Positions 52,942-61,496 of a stretch of 64,000 nt of DNA are shown in pieces. A program made the position numbers and the translations under genes. The stretch comes from Maridesulfovibrio sp050916235 (lineage in GTDB: Bacteria > Desulfobacterota > Desulfovibrionia > Desulfovibrionales > Desulfovibrionaceae): contig NZ_CP104854.1 in the NCBI RefSeq assembly GCF_050916235.1, positions 1,674,001 through 1,738,000 of the forward strand, read 5' to 3'. The notes beneath the pieces were generated by a model that had not been told where the DNA came from, ran no database searches, and worked only from the letters and a program-made list of their open reading frames with translations. The stretch's first letter is position 1. Each line of letters starts with the position of its first letter.

Positions 52942-53794
52942 AATCATCCCACAATGGTTGCCTTTTGCTTATGTGGGAAAACAGAATAGAGTCTTCTCTC
53001 CGAGCTTTCTTTCCCTCAATCAGAAGCAAATTTCCCTCTTCCCATTGACTAACCTCATACCCTCCCCTCTTTAATTGATCCTTTTGCTCTGAACTTAAAA
53101 CCAATGAATCTGGGCCAATCGCCGAAAAAATAGACCGAGGATGTTTATGCATATATTTAAATGCGAACTGACAACCTGAAATCTTTAATACATTAGCTAC
53201 ACAGTGCACATCATTTTCATACAATCCGAGGACTCTATCATATGTATATATATTAATCCTTGTTTCATTTATCAAATTACATAAGTACTTCATTCTGCCA
53301 GTTGTTAAGTTCTTATTTTTAGATCTGCCTATTATCAATTCATATGAAAAACTGACCGGGAGATGTTCAACGTTACAACCAACTATTAGAGGTCTTAATT
53401 TCTTAATGATGGTCGAACGGTTTTCATCAATATACATTTGCCAGCTTCTTACTTGATCGATAGCAGCATTAAATTGAGCTGTCGGAGATGCAGTCGCTGT
53501 CTTTTTATTAAAAATATCTTTATCAGGGTTTTCTAGTTCAACAAGAACAACCCTCAACTCTCCTGAGCTCTTTGTTAAATAAATGTAATCTGTTACCAAC
53601 TCAGACCCTAACGGGAATTTTGAAATTATGACATCAAACAAAAGCAAGTGATGTAATCGGCTTGGGGTTGGTATCATTCTAGGATTTTGTTCTAAATAAT
53701 CCTGAACACACTGTTCTTTTTGTCTCCCACAAGGAGCAGGGGAATCAAGAATAGCTAAAAAATCATTTGTAAGCTGTGTTTGTACTTTATTCAT
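52940..53794 (-). CDS. Shedu-like nuclease domain protein (DUF4263/SduA family)
   Basis: 284 residues. The DUF4263 pattern is visible: ENPRMIP-type start (31-40), TDYIYLTKSSGELRVVLVELENPDKDIF (key residues Asp69, Glu86, Glu88) and QFNAAIDQVRSW (Gln114), i.e. a PD-(D/E)XK core. Residues 125-284 hold a less conserved binding part. Shedu (SduA) is a single-gene anti-phage nuclease in the known systems. The gene is clearly more AT-rich than its neighbours, which suggests transfer. It lies 14 bp after the Fic gene with its own GAGAGG site, so the two form an operon. Confidence 0.82.
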   Translation of the reverse strand: MNKVQTQLTNDFLAILDSPAPCGRQKEQCVQDYLEQNPRMIPTPSRLHHLLLFDVIISKFPLGSELVTDYIYLTKSSGELRVVLVELENPDKDIFNKKTATASPTAQFNAAIDQVRSWQMYIDENRSTIIKKLRPLIVGCNVEHLPVSFSYELIIGRSKNKNLTTGRMKYLCNLINETRINIYTYDRVLGLYENDVHCVANVLKISGCQFAFKYMHKHPRSIFSAIGPDSLVLSSEQKDQLKRGGYEVSQWEEGNLLLIEGKKARREDSILFSHISKRQPLWDD

Positions 53795-53808
53795 TGTAAT
53801 TCAACCTC

Positions 53809-54585
53809 TCAAGAGTCCACCCGCACCAAAACCCCATCCAGACTCTTCAGAACATACCCCGCAATCAATTCGACAAAATCCCCTTTGTCGTCCTCAAGAT
53901 TGCATTTTTCCAACGCGTTGTAATAGGCCAGACGACTATCGGTATCCCCGGCGATATTTACGACAAGATAGCCGCGCTGCATGAGCAGAAGGTTCATGAC
54001 CAAGCGTGCAGTGCGCCCGTTTCCGTCGATGAAAGGGTGAATGGTTGCAATCCGCTCATGAACTTCAGCGGCAAGTATGACCGGATGCAGCACAGACTCT
54101 TTCTCAGCAAACCACGCTACCAGTTGTTCCATAAGCACCGGAACCTGCCATGGCTGCGGCGGAATGTGCCTGCTGCCTGAAATTGCCACCGGGACACTGC
54201 GATACCTCCCGGCGTTCTCTCGATCTATGCCCTGCAGAATTATCGCATGGATGTCTTTGACTATCTTTTCGGAAAAGACCGTCCCAGCTTCGGACAACTC
54301 GCGGATGTACTGAATGGCTTCGTAATGGTTGACCGCCTCCAGATGCTCTTTCAATGACTTGCCGCCGATAGTCAGCCCCTTGTTGATGACCAGATCGGTT
54401 TCACGCAAAGTCAGGGTATTACCTTCAATTCGGTTGCTGTCGTACGTATATTCGATATTCAAGGCTTCAGTTATCCGGGAGCTGACCCTGTCCCGACATT
54501 CATCAAGGCGGGCCTTACGAGAGTCTATATCCTTAAGCAGCGACTGAAGGGTCGTTGATTTGCTGTAGTCTGCGGTCATTTCCAT
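53809..54585 (-). CDS. Fic/DOC family protein (AMP-transferase type)
   Basis: 258 residues. The Fic active site is HPFIDGNGRTAR (183-194, His183). SNRIEG at 50-55 matches the inhibitory helix motif (S/T)xxxE(G/N) of self-inhibited (class II) Fic proteins, with Glu54 as the blocking residue. A helical wrap domain (about 60-125) lies between. Fic proteins move AMP or other groups onto target hydroxyls, or remove AMP. The next gene, 14 bp downstream, is a Shedu-like nuclease. Base composition is ordinary, unlike the nuclease gene. Confidence 0.93.
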   Translation of the reverse strand: MEMTADYSKSTTLQSLLKDIDSRKARLDECRDRVSSRITEALNIEYTYDSNRIEGNTLTLRETDLVINKGLTIGGKSLKEHLEAVNHYEAIQYIRELSEAGTVFSEKIVKDIHAIILQGIDRENAGRYRSVPVAISGSRHIPPQPWQVPVLMEQLVAWFAEKESVLHPVILAAEVHERIATIHPFIDGNGRTARLVMNLLLMQRGYLVVNIAGDTDSRLAYYNALEKCNLEDDKGDFVELIAGYVLKSLDGVLVRVDS

Positions 54586-54642
54586 ACTCCTTCAACCCAA
54601 AGTATTTATTTCGCCCTTAACCGTCAATCAGGCAGCATAAAA

Positions 54643-54680
54643 CAAAAAAACCCCGGCACAACCGCACCGGGGCATTTTTT
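54643..54680. terminator. rho-independent terminator between caspase and Fic genes
   Basis: AAAAAAACCCCGG-type arm pairs with CCGGGGCATTTTTT around a CACAACCGCA loop; A and T runs flank it. On the minus strand it ends the caspase-like gene. Confidence 0.85.
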
Positions 54681-54719
54681 CATCAAAACCAACAGAAATG
54701 ATACGACCCGCCCCACTAT

Positions 54720-54749
54720 CAGGGATTCCAAAGACCCATTAGCCGTTAG
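54720..54749. repeat. short intergenic repeat with AGCCGTTAG core, copy 1
   Basis: CAGGGATTCCAAAGACCCAT followed by TAGCCGTTAG. A close copy is at 60896. A GATACGAC stretch also precedes both. Some CGCGAAGC repeats follow up to 54850. Confidence 0.6.
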
Positions 54750-54857
54750 GCGCGAAGCTTTGCTTCTAGTCTTACGGATATGGAGAGCAGAGACGGCTTA
54801 GCCCTTCTGGTTCCGCCGAAGGCCTCTTCATTTCCAAAAGCGCGAAGCGCATCAACT

Positions 54858-55775
54858 TTAGTTCAACAGACTGTCCATGGCCTGCTGGCTCTTGGACTTC
54901 TGAGGCTTGGGCCGGGGGGCCGGTGCCGGGGTCGGAGCAGGAGCAGACTGCTGTTGACTTGCAGCAGGAGCGCTTGACGCCTGCGACGAAGAAGAACCTG
55001 AAGCTCCCTTACCGGCGAAATAGAAATCACCTACCAGCGAGGAGGATTCCCACGGAACCTGCTTCTTGTTGGTATCACGCATCACACCACGACGAACCTG
55101 CTTGAAAAACGTCTCGATGGTCATGCCTTTTTTATCCATATTATTGATCATATTGGTCACATACGGACTATTGTTGCCACTTCCATCCAAGGCAACATTG
55201 CCGGGTGCAGTTGCAAATGCGATGAAGGAGCCGGTGGGAGCATCCATCTGGGCAAGACCGCTGCGCATGGAGCGGAAACTGCGCTTGAACGGGTTGTTGC
55301 GACAGGCATCAAGTATGACTATATTCATACGGTTTCCGGCGTCTTCCATCTTGGCAAGCACCTTGCCGGCATCTACCGCCTCATACTGTACGTCGGACTG
55401 TCCCTGAATGGACATGTACAGCGGGCAAAGGTAGTTGATACCGTCCACCTGCAGACCATGACCGGAGAAATAAAACAGGCCGACTTCATAGCCACGGAGC
55501 TTTTCTCCGAACTCATCAATGGCCCGCCCCATTGTGGCGCGGTCAGCGTTCTTGACCAACATAACATCGAAACCGGCGTTCTTCAGTGACCGGTTCATAG
55601 CGTCGACATCGTTGACCGGATTCTTGAGTGCGCCCAGATTTTTATACGCAGAGTTACCGATCAGCAGGGCCAGCCGTTTCTGTTCGGCCCGGCTGTCTGT
55701 TGCGCAAAGAAGCAGCACGGCGACTGCTGCCACAAGAAATGTGGATAAGATTCTGCCGTTAAAAAATATTCGCAT
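54858..55775 (-). CDS. secreted caspase-like (peptidase C14) protein with Pro/Ala-rich tail
   Basis: 305 residues from the ATG at 55775 (AAAGGGGG upstream). A Sec signal peptide spans about 1-30 (ending TDSRA). The caspase p20-like fold starts LALLIGNSAYKNLGALKNPVNDVDAM, with the catalytic dyad His106 (YFSGHGLQ) and Cys158 (ILDACRNNPF). A Ser-rich then Pro/Ala-rich tail (about 250-290) leads to a basic end. Such metacaspase-like proteins cut after basic or acidic residues in stress, signalling or defence; a periplasmic site is inferred from the signal. Target unknown. Confidence 0.9.
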   Translation of the reverse strand: MRIFFNGRILSTFLVAAVAVLLLCATDSRAEQKRLALLIGNSAYKNLGALKNPVNDVDAMNRSLKNAGFDVMLVKNADRATMGRAIDEFGEKLRGYEVGLFYFSGHGLQVDGINYLCPLYMSIQGQSDVQYEAVDAGKVLAKMEDAGNRMNIVILDACRNNPFKRSFRSMRSGLAQMDAPTGSFIAFATAPGNVALDGSGNNSPYVTNMINNMDKKGMTIETFFKQVRRGVMRDTNKKQVPWESSSLVGDFYFAGKGASGSSSSQASSAPAASQQQSAPAPTPAPAPRPKPQKSKSQQAMDSLLN

Positions 55776-55821
55776 AATGCCCCCTTTAAAAGTGCATAAA
55801 CTTACTGAGTCCATACTCCCC

Positions 55822-56292
55822 TTATAACATAACTTGCTGGAAGGACACAATGAAAGCCCCTCCGAAAAGAACGGTCATGAAGAATATCCAGATAGGCTGC
55901 AGGAAAAAGCAGAGCAACCCGACAATCTTCACCCATCCGTGCACGCCCCCGGCATGCTGCAGGGCAATGGACGCCCCACCAACAGGGGTGGTTGCCTTGA
56001 TGGCGCCGATCTTTGCAGTTGAATCGCGGTAGTACAAATAATAAGCGCTCATGCCGTAGCCGAGCTGGGCGATCAATCCGCCGAAGGGCAGAAAGCCGAC
56101 CAGAAACGTGACTGCGGCCCAAAAATACATCCTGCGGTAAAGAAACCACCAGAACCCGAACAGAAATGCGGGCCAGTGCCATGTAACCGTGAACCCGTCT
56201 CTCAGGGTCTGGAATTTGGCGAAGTTGAAAATATACTTGTCGGCATTTGGACCGATGTATTCGACATAGTCGTCAGTAGTGATCATGTGCAT
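55822..56292 (-). CDS. DUF2628 membrane protein, paralogue 1
   Basis: 156 residues. An N-terminal Tyr/Phe-rich stretch (YVEYIGPNADKYIFNFAKF) is followed by the DUF2628 core TWHWPAFLFGFWWFLYRRMY and AYYLYYRD, then a further pair of hydrophobic segments. About four membrane segments in all. It is the first (most promoter-distal) of three tandem paralogues at 55822-57402. Function unknown. Confidence 0.8.
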   Translation of the reverse strand: MHMITTDDYVEYIGPNADKYIFNFAKFQTLRDGFTVTWHWPAFLFGFWWFLYRRMYFWAAVTFLVGFLPFGGLIAQLGYGMSAYYLYYRDSTAKIGAIKATTPVGGASIALQHAGGVHGWVKIVGLLCFFLQPIWIFFMTVLFGGAFIVSFQQVML

Positions 56293-56451
56293 GTTTTGCT
56301 CCGAACTGAAAAAACTTATACGGATATTTCATTTCTTCCGATACGGAAACAATAGTGGGTTAACCCCTGTCTGTAAATTGCATTTAAGGCCACCGTGAGT
56401 GTTATAGGAAGACTCTCCCCATAACCGACACCAAATTACCTGCTAAGAGCA

Positions 56452-56907
56452 TCAATTCCTCAGGAGGGGAAGACACATCGGGACGACAACACTCAGAAAC
56501 AAGAGCGAATAGAACAAAGCTACAGGGACTATTCCCGCCAGCTTGGCCCAAGGATGAACACCCCCTGCCAGAGCCAGCATTTTGTCCTGAATATCTGGAG
56601 AATAACTGTCTTCAACCTTCTCGCTCTTTTCCAGAAAATCTCTGTAGTACAGATAATTACCAGCCAAGCCGCAACCGATCATCAAAGGAATTGCCAGATA
56701 CGGGATAACACCGGCAGCAAGGGAGACCATCGCCCAGACATACATTTTCCGATACAGAAACCACACCGGGCCGAAGAAAAATGCACACCAGTTCCAAGTA
56801 GACCTGAATCTACCATGATTGGCAGCGAACTGCCTAAACATACTGCGGTAATAATAATATTCTGGCCCGATGAACATTCTGCCCTTTGATACGATCACTG
56901 AATCCAC
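56452..56907 (-). CDS. DUF2628 membrane protein, paralogue 2
   Basis: About 151 residues with the same layout as its neighbours: EYYYYRSMFRQFAANHGRF, then FRSTWNWCAFFFGPVWFLYRKMY and NYLYYRDFLEK. The start is GTG at 56907 or GTG at 56898; AAGGAG stands only 2 bp before the first, which favours the second. Function unknown. Confidence 0.78.
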   Translation of the reverse strand: MDSVIVSKGRMFIGPEYYYYRSMFRQFAANHGRFRSTWNWCAFFFGPVWFLYRKMYVWAMVSLAAGVIPYLAIPLMIGCGLAGNYLYYRDFLEKSEKVEDSYSPDIQDKMLALAGGVHPWAKLAGIVPVALFYSLLFLSVVVPMCLPLLRN

Positions 56908-56961
56908 AACAACTCCTTTATGCGACTTCCGTTGATAGGCATGACCATTAACGCAGCAAAA

Positions 56962-57402
56962 TTAACCAGATACAAGGCCTGCCGATTTCATAACAAAGAC
57001 TGTACCTATAATTAGGTAGACAACGGCCGCAGCAATAACCCACTTATTTACCCCTCCCTGCCTTTGCAGAAGAATACCCAGCCGATCAGGATCTGCGTAG
57101 TTCTTGATTCCAAGAATTTTTACCCTGCACTCACGGTAATAAAGGTAGTGGGCACAAAGTCCGCTGGCTATCATGGCCGGAAAAGCTGCGTATGGAACCC
57201 AGCTGAAGAGAAAGGATACTAAAGCCCACACATACATTTTCCGGTACATAAACCACAACGGCCCGACAAAGAACGCCGGCCAATGCCATGTCGCGGCAAA
57301 TCCTCCGCCGAGCAGCTCGAATTTCTCAAAACGCTGATAATATTTGGCTGCGTTTTCACCCATAAAGGCATAATAATCTCTGTACTCAATTTTAGTTTCC
57401 AT
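56962..57402 (-). CDS. DUF2628 membrane protein, paralogue 3
   Basis: 146 residues from the ATG at 57402 (GGGAG upstream). YYAFMGENAAKYYQRFEKFE precedes the DUF2628 core WHWPAFFVGPLWFMYRKMY, and AHYLYYRE follows. Like paralogues 1 and 2 it has about four hydrophobic segments. It is the most upstream of the three, which face the same way as the caspase gene. Confidence 0.8.
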   Translation of the reverse strand: METKIEYRDYYAFMGENAAKYYQRFEKFELLGGGFAATWHWPAFFVGPLWFMYRKMYVWALVSFLFSWVPYAAFPAMIASGLCAHYLYYRECRVKILGIKNYADPDRLGILLQRQGGVNKWVIAAAVVYLIIGTVFVMKSAGLVSG

Positions 57403-57618
57403 CAATTCTCCCGACCAGTTACTCTGCGATAAAATTACAGCGATTATCTATGCAATACTGTTAAAAATATATCAACAACATATCAAGCAAGTGCCAGCCC
57501 TTATGGCTTTCTTTGACATTCATATGATAATGGACTAACGAAATTTGGTTCCACGCTCCGAACCGGGACGGACCTGACCTGTTAATTTTCTCCCGGAAAT
57601 CCGCAAAGAGAAGATATT

Positions 57619-58857
57619 ATGGCAAAAATACAAAAAATCAAAGGCGTTGCCGATTTATTCCCCGAGGATAGTGCACGCTATGCTTTTATGGAGAAGGCCG
57701 CACGCGAAACCTTTACCAGCTACGGTTTCGGAGAACTGAGGGTACCCATCCTTGAAAAGACCGAACTTTTCTGCCGTTCCATCGGCGAAGAAACCGACGT
57801 CGTCCAGAAGGAAATGTACACCTTCCCCGACCGCAAGGGCCGTTCCCTGACCATGCGGCCTGAAGCAACAGCCGGTATTGTCCGCGCATACGTGGAAAAC
57901 AAGATTCACCAGCCGGGCAAGGTCAGCAAATATTTCACCTTCGGCCCCATGTTCAGGTATGAAAGGCCGCAGGCCGGACGCATGCGCCAGTTCCACCAGA
58001 TCGACGCGGAAATATTCGGGGCTGCCGAACCTCAGGCGGATGCTGAAGTTCTGCTCATGCTTTCCGCATTCCTGAGCGGAATCGGTCTTGAAAAGCTTTC
58101 TTTTGAACTGAACTCCCTTGGGTGCCCTGAATGCCGCCCCCAATATAATCAGACTCTTAAAGATTTCCTGAACGCCCTCGACAGAAGCGAACTCTGCGAG
58201 GACTGCCAGCGGCGCATGGACACCAACCCCCTGCGCGTGCTGGACTGCAAAAGCAAAAACTGCAAGGCTCTCACCAAAGATGCACCGGCCCTGCCCGACC
58301 ATCTCTGCGGTGAATGCCGTGACCACTTCAACACCGTGATCGCCCTGATCAGTGAAGCCGGGCTTGAGTACACACTCAATCCCCGTCTGGTAAGAGGATT
58401 GGACTACTATCAGCGTACCGCTTTTGAAGTCACCTCCGGGGATATCGGAGCCCAGACAGCTGTTGCCGGCGGTGGACGCTATGACGGACTGGTCGAAAAC
58501 CTCGGCGGGCCCAAGAGCGTGCCGGCCATCGGCTTTGCCTGCGGCATGGAACGTCTGGCCCTGCTGCTTGAAGGCGAATTCGAAACAGCTAACGACTTCT
58601 ACGTGGCTCTCGTTGACGAGAGGGCAGCCAAGGATGCCCTGATCTTCGCTGAGAAGCTGCGTAGAAACGGACAAAAGGGTGAAGTTGCCTTCTCCGCCAG
58701 GAGCATGAAGGCAGAACTCCGCCATGCCAACAGGATCAATGCACAGAAGTGTTTCATCTTCGGTGCCGATGAATTCGAAAACGGAACGGTCACTGTCAAG
58801 GACATGGCCGAAGACGGGGAACAGGTGACTGTGACCCGCAATGAATATTTCAAATAA
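57619..58857 (+). CDS. hisS: histidyl-tRNA synthetase
   Basis: 412 residues of class II HisRS: motif 1 region YTFPDRKGRSLTMRPEATAGIVRAY, motif 2 GPMFRYERPQAGRMRQFHQIDAE (key part MFRYERPQAGR), the histidine loop VRGLDYYQRTAFEV and motif 3 GFACGMERLALLL. The middle segment has several CxxC pairs (GCPECRPQ, CEDCQRRM, CGECRDHF), as in many bacterial HisRS. It lies 19 bp before aspS, likely co-transcribed. Confidence 0.97.
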   Translation: MAKIQKIKGVADLFPEDSARYAFMEKAARETFTSYGFGELRVPILEKTELFCRSIGEETDVVQKEMYTFPDRKGRSLTMRPEATAGIVRAYVENKIHQPGKVSKYFTFGPMFRYERPQAGRMRQFHQIDAEIFGAAEPQADAEVLLMLSAFLSGIGLEKLSFELNSLGCPECRPQYNQTLKDFLNALDRSELCEDCQRRMDTNPLRVLDCKSKNCKALTKDAPALPDHLCGECRDHFNTVIALISEAGLEYTLNPRLVRGLDYYQRTAFEVTSGDIGAQTAVAGGGRYDGLVENLGGPKSVPAIGFACGMERLALLLEGEFETANDFYVALVDERAAKDALIFAEKLRRNGQKGEVAFSARSMKAELRHANRINAQKCFIFGADEFENGTVTVKDMAEDGEQVTVTRNEYFK

Positions 58858-58876
58858 TACCGGGAGAGACTAAATT

Positions 58877-60700
58877 ATGGCTGCACAGATTGAAGAACGC
58901 GATTATGACGAGTACCGGGTGATCCAGCCCCTGGCCGGATGGAAGCGTACCCACAACTGCAACACCCTTACCGCCGCCAACCTCGGCGAAAAGGTTCTGC
59001 TTATGGGCTGGGTACAGTTCCGTCGTGACCACGGCGGTCTCATTTTCATCGACCTGCGTGACCGCGAAGGCCTTACTCAGGTTGTTTTCAGCCCCGAGCA
59101 CAACGAAATGGCCCATGAGCGTGCCCACGCCATCCGCACTGAATACGTTGTCGCAATCAAGGGTGAAGTACGCGAGCGGCCCGACGGCATGCGCAATACC
59201 AACCTCAAGACCGGCGAAATCGAAATCGTGGTTGACGAGTGGAAGCTGCTCAACACTTCCGAGACTCCGCCGTTCCCCATTGAGGACCGCATCGAAGCTT
59301 CCGAAATGCTGCGCCTCAAGTACCGTTTTCTGGATCTGCGCCGCCCCAGCCTTGCCAAGAACTTCATCCTGCGCAACAAGGCCGCCCAGTCCGTACGCCG
59401 CTATCTCGACGGCCTCGGCTTCCTCGAAGTGGAGACTCCGGTCCTGACCAAGTCCACTCCTGAAGGTGCTCGCGACTTTCTGGTCCCCAGCCGCATGAAC
59501 AACGGTGAATTCTACGCTCTGCCGCAGTCTCCGCAGCTCTTCAAGCAGATGCTCATGGTTTCCGGCCTCGACCGCTATTTCCAGATCGTCAAATGTTTCC
59601 GCGATGAAGACCTCCGCGCCGACCGTCAGCCCGAGTTCACCCAGATCGATATCGAGATGAGCTTCGTTGACGAAGAGCAGGTCATGGGCATGGCGGAAGA
59701 AATGGTTCGCACTGTTTTCCGCGAAACCATCGAGACCGAACTTCCTGCCGCATTCCCCCGTATGACCTATAACGACGCCATGCGCGACTACGGCTGCGAC
59801 AAGCCTGACGTTCGTTTCGAACTCAAGCTCCAGGAAGCATCCGACATTTTCCGCGGTTCCGACTTCAAGGTATTCGGTCAGGCTGAACTCGTTAAGGTTC
59901 TGCGCGTACCTGCCGGTGCTGAACTCTCCCGCAAGGAAATCGACGATTACACCAAGTTCGTTGAAATCTACGGTTCCAAGGGACTGGCCTGGATCAAGGT
60001 CAAGGAAGACGGCGAATGGCAGTCTCCCATCGTCAAATTCTTCAGCGAAGCCGAATGTGCCAAGCTGAAAGAACTCACCGGCTGCGTGCCCGGCGATATT
60101 CTCTTCTTCCAGGCCGGTGCTGCTGACATCGTCAACGCAGCTCTTGCCGCACTGCGCCTCAAGCTCGGTGAACGTTTCGGCCTCATCGACGAGTCCGTGT
60201 TCGCGCCCCTGTGGGTTACCGACTTCCCGCTGCTTGAATACAACCCGGAAGAAAAACGCTACGTTGCCCGTCACCATCCCTTCACCTCCCCGCAGGAAGG
60301 CCAGATTGACGAGCTGGACGAAAAACCCGACGATGCCCTTGCCCGCGCCTACGACCTGGTGCTCAACGGCTACGAAGTTGGTGGTGGGTCCATCCGTATC
60401 CACACTCCGGGAATGCAGCAGAAAATGTTTGCCGCTCTCGGCATTAACGAAGAAGAAGCTCGCGCCAAATTCGGATTCCTTATGGATGCCCTGAAATTCG
60501 GCGCACCGCCGCACGGTGGTATTGCATTCGGTCTGGACAGACTTATTATGATCCTGTGCGGAGCAAAATCCATCAGAGACGTAATCGCCTTCCCCAAAAC
60601 CCAGAAGGCAACCTGTCTCATGACCGAAGCTCCCTCAGAGGTATCTGCAACCCAGCTCCGTGAACTGGGCATCAGAGTCCGCGAAAAGAAAGAAGCTTAA
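58877..60700 (+). CDS. aspS: aspartyl-tRNA synthetase
   Basis: 607 residues, the bacterial AspRS size. The N-terminal OB anticodon domain includes VLLMGWVQFRRDHGGLIFIDLRDREG (key part DHGGLIFIDLRDR). The catalytic core shows FLVPSRMNNGEFYALPQSPQ, FRDEDLRADRQPEFTQIDIEMSF and GIAFGLDRLIMILCG. A GAD insertion domain fits between. Which type it is (discriminating or not) cannot be judged without checking for gatCAB outside the window. Codon use is highly biased. Confidence 0.97.
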   Translation: MAAQIEERDYDEYRVIQPLAGWKRTHNCNTLTAANLGEKVLLMGWVQFRRDHGGLIFIDLRDREGLTQVVFSPEHNEMAHERAHAIRTEYVVAIKGEVRERPDGMRNTNLKTGEIEIVVDEWKLLNTSETPPFPIEDRIEASEMLRLKYRFLDLRRPSLAKNFILRNKAAQSVRRYLDGLGFLEVETPVLTKSTPEGARDFLVPSRMNNGEFYALPQSPQLFKQMLMVSGLDRYFQIVKCFRDEDLRADRQPEFTQIDIEMSFVDEEQVMGMAEEMVRTVFRETIETELPAAFPRMTYNDAMRDYGCDKPDVRFELKLQEASDIFRGSDFKVFGQAELVKVLRVPAGAELSRKEIDDYTKFVEIYGSKGLAWIKVKEDGEWQSPIVKFFSEAECAKLKELTGCVPGDILFFQAGAADIVNAALAALRLKLGERFGLIDESVFAPLWVTDFPLLEYNPEEKRYVARHHPFTSPQEGQIDELDEKPDDALARAYDLVLNGYEVGGGSIRIHTPGMQQKMFAALGINEEEARAKFGFLMDALKFGAPPHGGIAFGLDRLIMILCGAKSIRDVIAFPKTQKATCLMTEAPSEVSATQLRELGIRVREKKEA

Positions 60701-60718
60701 TCATTGCATATTACTGGG

Positions 60719-60865
60719 CAGGCCTTCGGCTATCCTGCCGGAGGCCTTAAACCCTTTTGCAAAAAGGGTTTGTTCCACTGTCGCCATCCCTAAGACTCGC
60801 GGAAAGACCGCTCGCCTAAGGGCTGGTGCAAGAATCCCAAAACCTTTTATTAAGGCTTCGCCGCT
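60719..60865. repeat. modular intergenic repeat, copy 6 (interrupted)
   Basis: GCCGGAGGCC, then TTAAACCCTTTTGCAAAAAG, then a 59-nt insert containing its own imperfect hairpin (CCCTAAG/CTAAGGG), then AAGAATCCCAAAACCTTTTA and AAGGCTTCGCCGCTG. The insert breaks the module order seen in the other copies. Confidence 0.75.
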
Positions 60866-60895
60866 GAACGGATACGACTGGGCAGTGAATGCCCT

Positions 60896-60925
60896 CAGGG
60901 ATCCCAAAGGCTCACTAGCCGTTAG
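60896..60925. repeat. short intergenic repeat with AGCCGTTAG core, copy 2
   Basis: CAGGGATCCCAAAGGCTCAC followed by TAGCCGTTAG, close to the copy at 54720. It lies in the spacer between aspS and def. Confidence 0.6.
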
Positions 60926-60986
60926 ATGTTGCGCATTATTAAAAAAGGTCCGGGAAAGGGTTCAGGGCCTTTAAGGAAGAGATTTT

Positions 60987-61496
60987 ATGAAGTTAGAAAT
61001 TGTCAAATATCCTGAACCGTCCTTGAAAGAGATTTGCTCCAGGGTCGAAGAAATCACCCCCGAACTGCGGGAAATCGTCGAGAACATGATTGAGACCATG
61101 TACGAAGATGATGGCGTAGGGCTTGCTGCTCCCCAGATCGGCCTGCAGAAACGGCTGATCGTTATCGACCCGTCCGGGCCCAAGGAACGCACTGACCTGC
61201 AGGTAATCGTAAACCCCGAAATCATCAGCCGCGAAGGCAAGGTTGATTCCGAGGAAAGCTGCCTGTCCTGCCCCGCTTTCCGCTGCGTGATCAAGCGCGA
61301 CGAAAAGGTTACCGTAACCGGAACCGACCTTGACGGGAATGAGCTCAGGATCGAAGCTGACGAATTCCTGGCAATCGTGCTTCAGCACGAAATAGACCAC
61401 CTTGACGGAACTCTCATTGTAGACCGCGTAGGCCGCCTGAAACGTGCAATGTACGACAAGAAGATAAAAAAATGGCAGAAAAACCCTGGCGAATAG
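60987..61496 (+). CDS. def: peptide deformylase
   Basis: 169 residues. Motif I is GVGLAAPQIGLQKR, motif II is ESCLSCPAFR (Cys ligand; the common EGCLS reads ESCLS here) and motif III is QHEIDHLDG with the two metal His. It removes the formyl group from new proteins. The end overlaps fmt by 25 bp, giving the usual def-fmt pair. Confidence 0.97.
   Translation: MKLEIVKYPEPSLKEICSRVEEITPELREIVENMIETMYEDDGVGLAAPQIGLQKRLIVIDPSGPKERTDLQVIVNPEIISREGKVDSEESCLSCPAFRCVIKRDEKVTVTGTDLDGNELRIEADEFLAIVLQHEIDHLDGTLIVDRVGRLKRAMYDKKIKKWQKNPGE

Noticed and set aside
58850..60514. 554-residue minus-strand frame over aspS
   Set aside because: Antisense shadow of aspS, whose strong codon bias keeps stops out of the opposite frame.
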